DNA of 64,000 nt from Puccinia triticina (taxonomy: Eukaryota; Basidiomycota; Pucciniomycetes; Pucciniales; Pucciniaceae): positions 2,500,001-2,564,000 of the forward strand of contig NC_070568.1 in assembly GCF_026914185.1 (NCBI RefSeq). The letters run 5' to 3'. The notes beneath the pieces were generated by a model, which was not told the origin of the DNA, made no database searches, and saw only the letters and a list, made by a program, of their open reading frames with translations. Position numbers and translations under genes: made by a program. Of this stretch, positions 34,405 to 44,030 are shown piece by piece (positions within the stretch are counted from its first letter, which is position 1; each line of letters starts with the position of its first letter).

Positions 34405-35020
34405 AACTTAGATAAACCACAAGTTTACAAGATATAAACCACAGGTTTATAAGATGTAAACCACAGGTTTACAAGGTTTAAACCACAGGTTTACAAGATG
34501 TAAACCACAGCTTTATAAGATGTAAACCACAGGTTTGCAAGATGTAAACCACAGGTTTACAAGATGTAAACCACAGGTTTACAAGATGTAAACCACAGGT
34601 TTACAAGATGTAAACCACAGGTTTACAAGATGTAAACCACAGGTTTACAAGATGTAAACCACAGGTTTACAAGATGTAAACCACAGGTTTATAAAGATGT
34701 AAACCACAGGTTTACAAGATGAAAACCACAGGTTTATAAAGATGTAAACCACAGGTTTACAAGATGTAAACCACAGGTTTATACAATGTAAACCTGTGGT
34801 TTACAAGATGTAAACCACAGGTTTAAAAGATATAAACCACAGGTTTAAAAGATGCAAACCACAGTTTGCAAGGTGTCAATCATAGTTTAAAAGGTGTAAA
34901 CCACAGTTTACAAGGTGTAAACCACAGTTTACAAGGTGTAAACCACAGTTTACAAGGTGTAAACCACAGTTTACAAGGTGTAAACCACAGTTTACAAGGT
35001 GTTAACCACTGATTACAAAA
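34405..35020 (+). repeat. 22-bp array, third block
   Basis: Same TTTACAAGATGTAAACCACAGG unit, plus orientation, with one internal flip near 34790 and a run of a shorter TTTACAAGGTGTAAACCACAG variant at 34900-35010. Confidence 0.92.
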
Positions 35021-35029
35021 TATAAATGT

Positions 35030-35505
35030 ATTAGAACGGCTTGCCTCATCTTGTCTTGGGGAAGGGGTCCTGCATACTATAGGAACAAGGGTCAGAGTTG
35101 TTAGGCATGACTCACATTGTCGTAAAAGTCTATTAGCTTGTCTTGCATCCGCATCACCCAAACATCCAACTAATCATGGTTGAGAGGGGATTAGATCAAC
35201 CACATTAACAAAAGAGGGCAGTGCAGAAAGGAAAATAACTTACAATAGAAAACTGTCCAAAAATGAGAAAAAGAGATTCAGGAATGTAGCTAGATTTTCT
35301 AGGATTTGAAGAGTTTGATATCCCGACGCGAATAGCGAAAGCCAAGGCAAGGAAAAAAGAAGCGGCAAAGAGGGTGTACATGGAAATAGTTCAGAGCAAA
35401 GGATTCCTTCCAAGGAAGACGCAACTGGCTGCCAATCCGGCAAAGACCAGACAGAAGAGCATCAAACTAAGATGGTCGGGATAAAATCACCCAATCAATG
35501 CAGGG
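35030..35505. other. No gene seen
   Basis: Only short frames between the third 22-bp block and the right inverted repeat. Confidence 0.35.
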
Positions 35506-35509
35506 GACA

Positions 35510-36467
35510 AAGGAATCAGCTAGCCGGGGGGAAACCCTCTCGGCGAGCTGGATACCCGTAACCAGCTCAACGCAAGGAAATTATCCCGGCGAGCTGGATA
35601 CAGGTATCTGGCTCGCCGCGAGGAAATCATCTCGCTGTAACCAGCTCACTCCAGCTAGCCGGGAGAGTTTCCTCTTGGAAAACTGGCAGCTATCTGGGAG
35701 GAAGCCCTCTCGGCGAGCTGGCAGCTATCCGGGAGGAAGCCCTCTCGGCGAGCTGGCAGCTATCCGGGAGGAAGCCCTCTCGGCGAGCTGGCAGCTATCC
35801 GGGAGGAAGCCCTCTCGGAGCTGGCAGCTATCCGGGAGGAAGCCCTCTTGGCGAGCTGGCAGCTATCCGGGAGGAAGCCCTCTTGGCGAGCTGACAGCTA
35901 TCCGGGAGGAAGCCCTTTCGGCGAGCTGGATACCCGTAACAAGCTCGCCGAGAGGGCTTCCACCAGCTGCCAGCTTGGCGGCTTGGGCAACGCGGGGTTG
36001 ATTAACTCGTCGGACATCTCTGGTCCGACGAGTTGAACCTGTCGAGTTGAGATGTCCGACGAGTCAAACTTGTCGGACTCACACCCGTCGGACAAGCTAG
36101 TCCGACCGGTGAACCTGTCAGACAGGTCTGTCCGACTGGGGAACTCGTCGGACATACAGGTCCGACCAGTGGGAGCTGGTCGGACAGACATGTCCAAAAT
36201 CTCCTCGGACGATGTGGTCCGACCAGCCAGTCCGAGGGAAGCTCGGGCTGCGCTGTGCGACTGCAGAGCGGTCAAACAAGCCCGATGGGTGGTCGGGCCA
36301 AGCTGCTTGAGGACCCGTCGAGCAGAAATGTCCGACTTCGGCTCGAACGGGTCGATCTGACGGGTGGGCTCGACCACCCGTCGGACGGCCATGTCCGACA
36401 ACTGGTCGGACATGCCCGTCCGAGCTCTTGCCGGACAAGCATGTCCGAGGGGATAATTCATGCAGTG
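35510..36467. repeat. Right long terminal inverted repeat
   Basis: Inverse complement of 23564-24290, ending GCATGCAGTG-like TGCAGTG. It is longer because a ~36-bp unit (CTGGCAGCTATCCGGGAGGA AGCCCTCTCGGCGAG) is expanded to about seven copies at 35680-35930. Confidence 0.85.
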
Positions 36468-36990
36468 TGGCTCCAACAAAACTGTCCGACTCCCTGAAGA
36501 AAAACTAGCAAAAAACATCAGGCAAGTCCAACACTTCCTGGAGATTGGCGCAAGTTTCTCATACAACAAGGTAGAAGTCATTGCAGGACGCCTCAACCAC
36601 GTGTCGTACATTCTACCACAACTCAGGTGCTTCCTGTGTGGAATCTATCAATGGCTAATGGAGTGGGTCCATAAGAGGCGGCCAATTTTGAAAGGCTCCA
36701 AGGAGGACCTCCATGAGTGGCTGACAACTCTCAAGAAATTCGCTCCCACCAGACTGATCCTGCGCCAAGAACCCACCAAAACAGGATGGATAGACAACAC
36801 CTTGACTAGCTACGGAATTGGGGTAATAGTAGGGAAACGCTGGGCACAATTCCGGTTGAGATCAATGGACGCTCTTGACCAGGGGATTGAAGGGGACAAA
36901 GAAGAGGAACAAATTGCCCGACTAGAGACAGTCGCGGTTAGATTAGGCCTCCTGATGCTCCTGAAACTTGGCGCAAGAGGAGGGAAAACC
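36468..36990 (+). pseudogene. DIRS-type RNase H, N-terminal part
   Basis: Starts in frame after the TGG duplication with SNKTVRLPEEKLAKNIRQV, then FSYNKVEVIAGRLNHVSYI, LPQLRCFLCGIYQWL, TGWIDNTLTSYGIGVIVGKRW, IARLETVAVRLGLLMLLKLG. The frame is clean from 36471 to 36990, where a solo LTR interrupts it. It is the continuation of the reverse transcriptase that stops at 23563. Confidence 0.8.
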
Positions 36991-37710
36991 TGTTGACATT
37001 CGTGTGACATCCCTCTAGGACTCTAGCGGTCTCACTTCTCCTGATGACCTCATCAAGACGCTCGCACTTCAATGACATCATGTTCAACGCTCAGATCCCT
37101 CAAATCTCTCCCAGCAAGATTCTCCGCTGGAACCTCTCCATCCATATATAAACTCTTCCTTCCATTGTCTTCGTTTCCTTCCCTCGGGGAACCTGCAGTA
37201 TCACATTCTGCCTATCATTATAAAAGCTTATCTTTTCTTATCTAAGCTGTTCCTCCACTCTCAAGATCATCATTGGTCAACACCATCATCATCAACCTAC
37301 TTTCTACGTTATCATATCATACTATCTCCTGTGCGCTCAAGTCCTCTTTGCTCAATTCCTTTGTCAAGACCCTCAGACTTGCATCTGGATCATTGATTAC
37401 TCTCAGTCCTCGGCTTTCCCTTCTTTCCAACAAATCCGCCGATCTTCTTTGCCAATCTCCATTTGCACTCATACGACTTGTAGGTTCTTAACGGCTCATT
37501 GGACTCATCCCAGTCAACATCATTGACTCTTTCTTTTTTTTCCCAGTTGTTTGTCCTCCTGTGTCCTGTGTCCTTGTTCTTATTGTGTCTCTTTAAATTG
37601 TCCCCTTTGCCTTTAGGTACATTTTCTATTTTTATATTTTTATTTCATCACATGTATTCCCTTGTCAGAATTGCTTACCTAAAATACATGCTTTAGTTTG
37701 TTGATTAACA
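36991..37710 (+). mobile_element. Solo LTR, 720 bp
   Basis: TGTTGACATT...TTGATTAACA with a perfect 5-bp duplication AAACC (36986-36990, 37711-37715). ATATATAAA at about 37144 looks like its TATA box. Removing LTR and one AAACC rejoins the RNase H frame. Orientation is inferred from the TATA box. Confidence 0.88.
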
Positions 37711-37715
37711 AAACC

Positions 37716-37905
37716 TTCATTGTGTGGACAGAAAACACCACGACGGAGGGCGCAATCCTCAAACGGAAATCAAAGGACCACCTCATCAACAACGAGTGGA
37801 AGAAGATCCAGAAGATCTTGATTGAACATCAGATCAACCTGGTAGCAAAGCGGGTGGTCTCCGCCAAAAATTGGGCGGACACGTTATCTAAAGGATCGAC
37901 TCTTG
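37716..37905 (+). pseudogene. DIRS-type RNase H, C-terminal part
   Basis: Continues FIVWTENTTTEGAILKRK ... INLVAKRVVSAKNWADTLSKG. The third acidic position reads Glu (WTEN) where Asp is usual. The sequence then runs without a gap into the gene 1 paralogue, so the rest of the DIRS element, including its recombinase, is absent on this side. Confidence 0.75.
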
Positions 37906-38905
37906 GATGGGATAAACGAAATTGAGACCTTGGAATTGCTTGGAAATCATTATCTCTAGAAGAAAAGGAGGTTTTTGACTCACGAGTATTTAGATTCTTT
38001 TCCAAACTACCCATTCCCTATGAAGGAGAAGACAAAGATGATGAAGAAGAAGACAACACTATCAAGGAACTTATCTCCCCTGAAGAAGAAGCAATTTATC
38101 AGCCCCTGTACGAGAAACTTGTCAACCACAAAAAGGTCCAGTTGTTGCTCGAAACAAAACACACCCCTGATGCCCAATCAACAGTTGAGAAACAAGCTAT
38201 GAATCATATTACTCGAATCAATTCCGAGGTAAGCAATCCAATTCCGCATCTTTTTTTACCAACCATTCACAAGTTGAACTTATTTTTCCAATGTTCAGCT
38301 TTATACGATATCAAATCTTTATAATTTAACTTACTACTTAATGGCAGCTACCCAATTTCCTGGTAGGCGTAGTTTCTGTAAAGAACTTTCCAATGATCCT
38401 GTATGGCTTGGTTTTGCAGAAGATAAGTGGACCTCAAAAGACATATTTGAATCCTATAGTCAAGGTCGATCCATTCAAGAGATTCTCGAAGGACTTCAAC
38501 CTCCAAAAAAAAGGCCAAGACTATTGCAGGCCAAACGATCCGATGCAATACGAACTAAGTTAAGGGAAAAATTGAATATGTTGCTCCGTGTGTAATAGAA
38601 CACTATTCCTGCCTGATTATTCCTTTATTTATTTTCGGAGGCTAATTGACATTTGAATTCACATAACAGGATCAGTTGTCAATCTTCCCAACGCAACATT
38701 TCCGAAGAAACCAGATCCGGAGGCCATCCTTCTTGCCAGGTTCCCGCATTTAAGAATAGTTCAATCTGAAGAATCTACCCTTACTAGTGATAATTTGAAA
38801 ATTGGCTTAGATTCAATGATCACCGATGTTAGAGAATTGTGGTTAAGTGACATTGATAGTGGTGCCTTCCAAATTGTTCATGCAGTCACTATTCCAAACA
38901 CCTGA
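37906..38905 (+). pseudogene. Gene 1 paralogue, 3' half
   Basis: Homologous to exons 3-5 of the gene at 48052-49842, with introns at the same places. Exon 3' runs to 38228 (TLGWDKRN, TGA at 37923-37925, AWKSLSLEEKEVFDSRVFRF, acidic tract, EAIYQPLYEKLVNHKKVQ). Intron 38229-38298. Exon 4' 38299-38587 (LYTISNLYNLTYYLMAA ... FESYSQGRSIQEILE). Intron 38588-38669. Exon 5' 38670-38905 (ATFPKKPDPEAILLARFP ... LWLSDIDSGAFQIVHA), TGA stop. The 5' half is missing, replaced by DIRS sequence. Function unknown; W..LS..EK..F resembles part of an HMG box. It faces a TET/JBP paralogue, as does the full copy. Confidence 0.75.
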
Positions 38906-39110
38906 TGAATATCCCATTTTTCAAACACTTCTCAAATTGTTGAACATTGTTTTGTTGTAGTAGAACTTAAACAATTTACCCTGAAAAGTTTGACTTCTAT
39001 TACCTGCCCCTAGTGGTCTCATGAAAACAAGATCCCATCTCTTTGGTGAAAAGTTTGACCAAACTGGTTTTTGGTCCAGTGGTTTTTCAACTCTCCAAGT
39101 TCAATCATCA
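38906..39110. other. No gene seen
   Basis: Short spacer between the gene 1 paralogue and the GCAGC-rich block. Confidence 0.35.
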
Positions 39111-39119
39111 GTTGATCCA

Positions 39120-39815
39120 AATATATCAAGGGTGCAACCACTGTGCTGCACAAAGTGCAGCACAGTGGTTTTGGCATCTGCTTTGCTGCACAGAAAGTAG
39201 CTGCCCCACTAGCTGGACTGCTTTAGAATTAGGGACCTCTACTTTCAGCAGTGAACTACCACTGTTTGGCCTGCTGGCATAGCATTCCCCTGCTGTGCTG
39301 GCAACAGTGGGTCAGGCGCAGCACAAATGCGTCATTTTTTAGTGTAGCATTAGCGCAATCCTGTGCATCTGTGCTAATGCTACGCAAATTTGCACCCTGT
39401 CTGCGTAGCTTTAGCCCAGATGCGCGTAAATTAGCTAACACTAAGCTGTGCTAATTTTTAGTGTAGCATTCACAAAATTGCACGCATTAATACTACGCAA
39501 ATGCGCACAGGGTGCAAATTTGCGTAGCGTTAGCACAGATGAGCGCAAATTTGCTAACACTAAGCATGCAGGAGATGAGCGCAAATTTGCTCACACTAAG
39601 CATGCAGGGCAAAAATGTGAGTGCGCTACAGCACTTTTTGTGTCAAAAAAAGGCCTTTTCTTCACTAAAAGCACCTTAGAGCAACATGGCGCAGCGTAGC
39701 AGCTGTAGCAGGCGCTAAAGGCCTTTTCTTCACTAAAAGCACCTTAGAGCATCATAGCGTAGCTTAGTGGCTGTAGCATAGCCCTTTTATTGGCTGTAGC
39801 ATAGCCCTTATTCTA
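39120..39815. repeat. GCAGCA/GTAGCA-rich foldback block
   Basis: Begins with a perfect 16-bp inverted repeat with a 3-nt loop (39136-39170, arm AACCACTGTGCTGCAC). Then come GCAGC-rich stretches, two to three copies of GAGCGCAAATTTGCTAACACTAAGC around 39540-39610, and two copies of a ~70-bp unit starting AAGGCCTTTTCTTCACTAAA at 39648 and 39718. CAACAGTGGG at 39302 matches the TIR family seen elsewhere, but no partner end was found. Confidence 0.6.
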
Positions 39816-40084
39816 AACAAAAATTGGTGCTAAATTCAGCCCAGTGCAGTGGCGCTACCAGCTTTCTAACACTATTCAAAAAAGGTTGGCGCATTTTGCT
39901 GCTTGTCTGCGCAGTTTTCTGACTGAGTTTTTCAATCAATTTGCCTAATATGAACCCAAAAAAGCCTGAAAAAGTCAAACAACTGCTTGGATAAGACTGC
40001 ATTCATGTGAAAAAGTGAACAACTACCAATTTTATTTGAAACATGGAACATAGGAAACATGGCACAAGGTTAAGATTTGATTAA

Positions 40085-41747
40085 CTAATTGGGCAACTTA
40101 TTCTTCTGCTTCATTTCTTTGTGTTCCTGACGAACTAGATACTTTTGATCTGACCAGATCTTTTCAACTTTTGTGCCATCATAGACTGGATAAATGGGGA
40201 GCCAGTAAGATGATGCACTAAGTTTCTGTAGTTGAAAAACACTGGCAATCAGTTCAGATCAACCATCCACATGATTTATCATCATCGTACATGATTTCCA
40301 GTTCAATAGGCTTCATGCCTAGCTATTGCAGCAAAGGACGAAGCTCGACTCCAGAAAGCCACTGAAAATTGTCTTGGTTTTTCCTTGTGATCTTCAAACC
40401 CAAACTTTCCAACGCCATGCCAGAGTATCTTCATAGGACCATGAAACGAGTAGCCAGAGCCCCCAAAATAGGCTACACCCAACAAGGGAAGGATAAATTC
40501 CCCACCTTTGTGATTTCCAAAGAAGAAAACCGAATCAAATAAAAACGAGTTGTTGAAATCGCAGTGGGTTTGGACCTGCAAATTGACGCTTATTGTTCAG
40601 GCTGAAACATTTTGACACCATGAGCTTTTCAATTGTTTTTTTGGTTGGTTTCGCAATGGAGGAAACACTCACAGGCAACAATTGGATTTAACTCTCTAGA
40701 CAAATCGGCCTTGAGATGCTCACTTCCCCACTTTTGAAGATACCTGACTCCTTTTTCAGCAACTTCACTGGCCTGCGATAAGAACCCCTTGTTGATCCAA
40801 AGGGACAAGATTGCGTAGTAAGCCATATTGTTTTTCAGAAATATACCAGAGTCCAATACTTCGTGGCGGGGGTCTTTTTGGAGCGGATTTGGAAGAGCAG
40901 GGGGGGTTTTCTCTTCTTTCCAAATCGGATCGATGCCTTGCAGTTGAGATACTACTATTTTTTTATTGTAATGTTTGATTTTCAGATCCAAAACACCTTT
41001 GTAGTTTTTCTGAAAAGTGAAATCAAGTGATCAACAAATATTCTTCTATCTGTTGTGAAAATTCAACTCACAGCACCTTCCCCGTACCCGTAAGTTTGAA
41101 ACAATACTGAAGCAGCTTTGGCGTCTTCTTCAAGCCCCTTTGCAATCCGTTTGGTTCCTTTGTTGCTCTCGTTCAGTGGGTAAGGTGTTGTGGGCCATGA
41201 TTTCTGAACGTATGGTTGTTCGGTTCTCTTGTGGCAGTTGGTATTGAGCTTATTAGTTTGCACAAAATGTTCAAGACCTTCCTTTGCAAGTTTCTGTACA
41301 CCAGATATCAAAATTATGCATTTAAAAGGCTTTGCAGTACTATATATTTGCTTGACTAACCTCTTCTGATGGATGAACACTTAGCAAATTCTCCTCCAGT
41401 TGTGGGACCCCAACTCCGCAACACCTTCCGCTTTCATCCAACAGAATCACCATTTTCTGGGTATCAAGAAGTCGACATTGACCCTCAAGAGAAATGGCAT
41501 GCTTCAAAACATCAGCGTGAGTTGGAAATCTGAGGCAGAAAGGTTTGGGGATTGGATCGTCTGAAGGTGGATGGGTTTTATATTTAAGAATCGTTTTTTC
41601 AACCTGTAAAACCGCATCCTGGTATTGCTTATGCAGCATAAATTGGGGTGGTGAAGTTTCAAAGGCCTCTTTGATCATGGTAATGATCTCTTGGATGTGA
41701 ATCCCTGGAAACTCCTGCATTAAAAAAACTGCAAGCAGGTCATATGT
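40085..41747 (-). pseudogene. TET/JBP-type dioxygenase paralogue, damaged
   Basis: Homologue of the gene at 50038-51806. Exons: 41747-41361 (TYDLLAVFLMQEFPG ... MVILLDESGRCCGVGVP), 41293-41072 (to LFQTYGYGEGA), about 41009-40673 (MAYYAILSLWINKGFLS), 40575-40291 (THCDFNN, DSVFFFGNHKGGEF, ILWHGVGKF, PRQFSVAFWSRASSF) and 40225-40085 (YWLPIYPVYD). The HxD, distal His and Arg of the 2-oxoglutarate/Fe(II) dioxygenase fold are present. Damage: TGA at 40303-40305 just after the core, a splice phase that does not fit between the third and fourth exons, and loss of the first ~50 codons to a 210-bp repeat array. The core is about 60% identical to the intact copy by eye. Confidence 0.75.
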
Positions 41748-41749
41748 CT

Positions 41750-42670
41750 GCAAGACTCGGCGGAGCGTCAGAAAGCAGGGAGCAGGCCCCTTTGCAGCGA
41801 TGGAGCTGCAAAGGGGCATAAGAGAACTTTCTTGAATCTACTGACCTCGTGGACCAGTCGGCCGGGTGCTTGTGGCTTGGAGGCAGTCTACAAGACTCGG
41901 TGGGGCGTCGTAGAACAGTCTGAACAGTCTGAACGTGTCGGCGGGGTGCTCGGGCTTGGAGGGAGGCTATAAGACTTGGCCGGTCGTCAGAAAGCAGGGA
42001 ACAGGCCCCTTTGCAGCAATGGAGCTTCAAGGGGCATAAGAGAACTTTACTCAATCTACTGACCTTTTCCACCAGTCGGCGGGTTGCTTGTGGCTTGGAG
42101 TCAGTCCACAAGACTCGGCGGGGCGTCGGAGAACAGTCCGAATCTGTCGGCGGGCTGCTCGGGCTTGGAGGGAGGCTATAACACTTGGCTGGTCGTCAGA
42201 AAGCAGGGAACAGGCCCCTTTGCATCGATGGAGCTGCAAAGGGGCATAAGAGAACTTGACTCGATCTACTGACCTCGTCGACCAGTCGGCGGGGTGCTTG
42301 TGGCTTGGAGTCAGTCTATAAGACTCGGCGGGGCGTCGGAGAACAGTCTGAACCTGTCGGCGGGCTGCTCGGGCTTGGAGGGAGGCTATAAGACTTGGCC
42401 GGTTGTCAGAAAGCAGGAAACAGGCCCCTTTGCATCGATGGAGCTGCAAAGGGGCATAAGAGAACTTGACTTGATCTACTGACCTCGTCGACCAGGCGGC
42501 AGAGTGGTTGAGGCCTACAAGACTCGGCGGGGCGTCGGAGAACAGTCTGAACCTGTCGGCTGGCTGCTCGGGCTTGGAGGGAGGCTATAAGACTTGGCCG
42601 GTTGTCAGAAAGCAGGGAACAGGCCCCTTTGCAGCGATGGAGCCATGGAGCTGCAAAGGGGCATCCGAGG
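41750..42670. repeat. ~210-bp tandem array, about 4.4 copies
   Basis: AGAACTTNNNTNNATCTACTGACC recurs at about 41822, 42042, 42251 and 42462. Each unit also has GACTCGGCGGGGCGTCG, GGCTTGGAGGGAGGCTATAA and GGCCCCTTTGCANCGATGGAGCTGCAAAGGGGC (a hairpin). It sits at the 5' end of the damaged dioxygenase. A partial unit recurs at about 43080-43150. Confidence 0.88.
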
Positions 42671-42679
42671 ATCTTAATC

Positions 42680-43196
42680 AAACTACTTACTTTGATATGT
42701 TTGATTTGTGGGCCCAAGCGAAGCGATTTCTGGTTGTCTGTGTCAGGTTTGGAAACAGTTCTTTGAGAAAAACAGTGCTGCTCTCGACACAGAAAGCAGC
42801 AATCAACCTTAATTCTCACTGTCTCCGCACTGCTTTGTGTGCTTTAATTCTTTGTCATCTCTCTATACTCTAGCTTGTGTTCTGCCCCATTAGTACTTTC
42901 TTCACCCATCTTATCCACCACTGCTTCCTTAGCAGCACACTCACTCTTTGTCCAATAATCCTTACTTGAATCTACCCTTGCTCTTAGGTAAGAGGAACAA
43001 CTTGTCCCTGATTCTCATTTCTCCATTTATGGTCCTTAGTCTAATCAGAAATAAAACTCTTAGTTCTTCTGAATCTCACAGTCTGGACTGGTTGGCAGGG
43101 TATGAAAGGCTTGGCTGCTAGTCAGAGAGCAGGGAACAGGTCCTTTTCAGTGACTTATCTTGCTGTGGAAGCTTGTGGAGGTGTGGGAACTTGGGC
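42680..43196. other. No complete gene seen
   Basis: On the minus strand QIKHIK-like codons near 42690-42710 could be remains of the dioxygenase 5' end. Otherwise nothing recognised. Confidence 0.3.
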
Positions 43197-43203
43197 TTCA
43201 AAG

Positions 43204-43674
43204 CAACAATGGGCCTTTAATTTACAGTTATTGGTAAAGTAAAGATTTAGTAGATGTTTTTGGCTCAATACTATAACAGATAGCACTCCAATAAATACAT
43301 AATTTTTCTTTACTATAATACATATTTGATTTTTTTAATTTTTTTTATAGAGGTACGGTATCAGTTAAAGTAATTTGTCTTGTTTTGTTGATGGGAGCTT
43401 GCAAAAGGCTCTTTATAACCACAAAAATGCATTTGTACCTAGTTTTGCCTGTTTTTATTTCAATAAGCAGGGGTAAAAGTACATTTAAACTGGCTTTTAC
43501 CCCTGGTTATTGAAATAACTAGGGTTTAAACATGTTTAATAGGGTTCTCTACTATATCAGCCCATTGGAAAAAAATCCTTTACTACAACCAGTAAAGTAC
43601 CAGAGATGATAAAAACATCTATACTCTACTGGAAGGGCCTGGTTATAGTAAAGTATAGTAAAGGCCCACTGTTG
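43204..43674. mobile_element. Small TIR element D, 471 bp
   Basis: Ends CAACAATGGGCCTTTA and, inverted, CAACAGTGGGCCTTTA. Perfect 7-bp duplication TTCAAAG (43197-43203 and 43675-43681). AT-rich, with internal TACTATA/TATAGTA repeats; no coding capacity. Same family signature as A and B. Confidence 0.85.
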
Positions 43675-43681
43675 TTCAAAG

Positions 43682-44030
43682 TGGTCTCAGTTTCAGGATG
43701 CACATTGGTGATTGGTTTCAAACGTACATACACCAAGCATACAACTTGGGCACATAAATTCTAACCTTCCAAGTTGCAGCCCGCAGGGGACCTTGCCTAT
43801 GCATTCTTTTCTTGTTTAATTTTCCCACTGGTGTTGCTCAGATTTGATGAACAAACCAACTTAACCAACAACTACATGTATTTGTATTCAACTAAGATAG
43901 TAATCAGATTCTGACTGAGGATTGAACTGTATACTATCTTAGTTGGAGGAACATTCCAATGCAGAAGTAAAATACAAGTGGTCCATGTGTTTTGGCTGCA
44001 TCCATTAGGTGCTGATCCACCTGTGACACT
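43682..44030. other. No gene seen
   Basis: Spacer between element D and the AGCT-rich element. Confidence 0.35.

Larger units (their letters stand above)
23564..36467. mobile_element. CACTA/EnSpm-like composite insertion, 12.9 kb
   Basis: Begins CACTGCATGGATTATCCCCT and ends with the inverse complement of the same sequence; 47 of the first 50 bp match. Homology between the ends continues for about 0.7 kb with indels. The ends are packed with GTCCGAC/GTCGGAC motifs in both orientations, then AGCTCGCCGAGAGG motifs, much like the subterminal repeats of EnSpm elements. CACTG termini and the 3-bp duplication TGG fit the CACTA superfamily. No transposase is recognised inside. The interior holds a tyrosine-recombinase fragment, three 22-bp arrays, a truncated LTR and a gene fragment, so it is either a non-autonomous element with captured cargo or the result of later rearrangement between two element ends. 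Confidence 0.65.

Noticed and set aside
39302..39311. Fourth member of the CAACRRTGGG TIR family
   Set aside because: The end motif is present, but no inverted partner or 7-bp duplication was found downstream.
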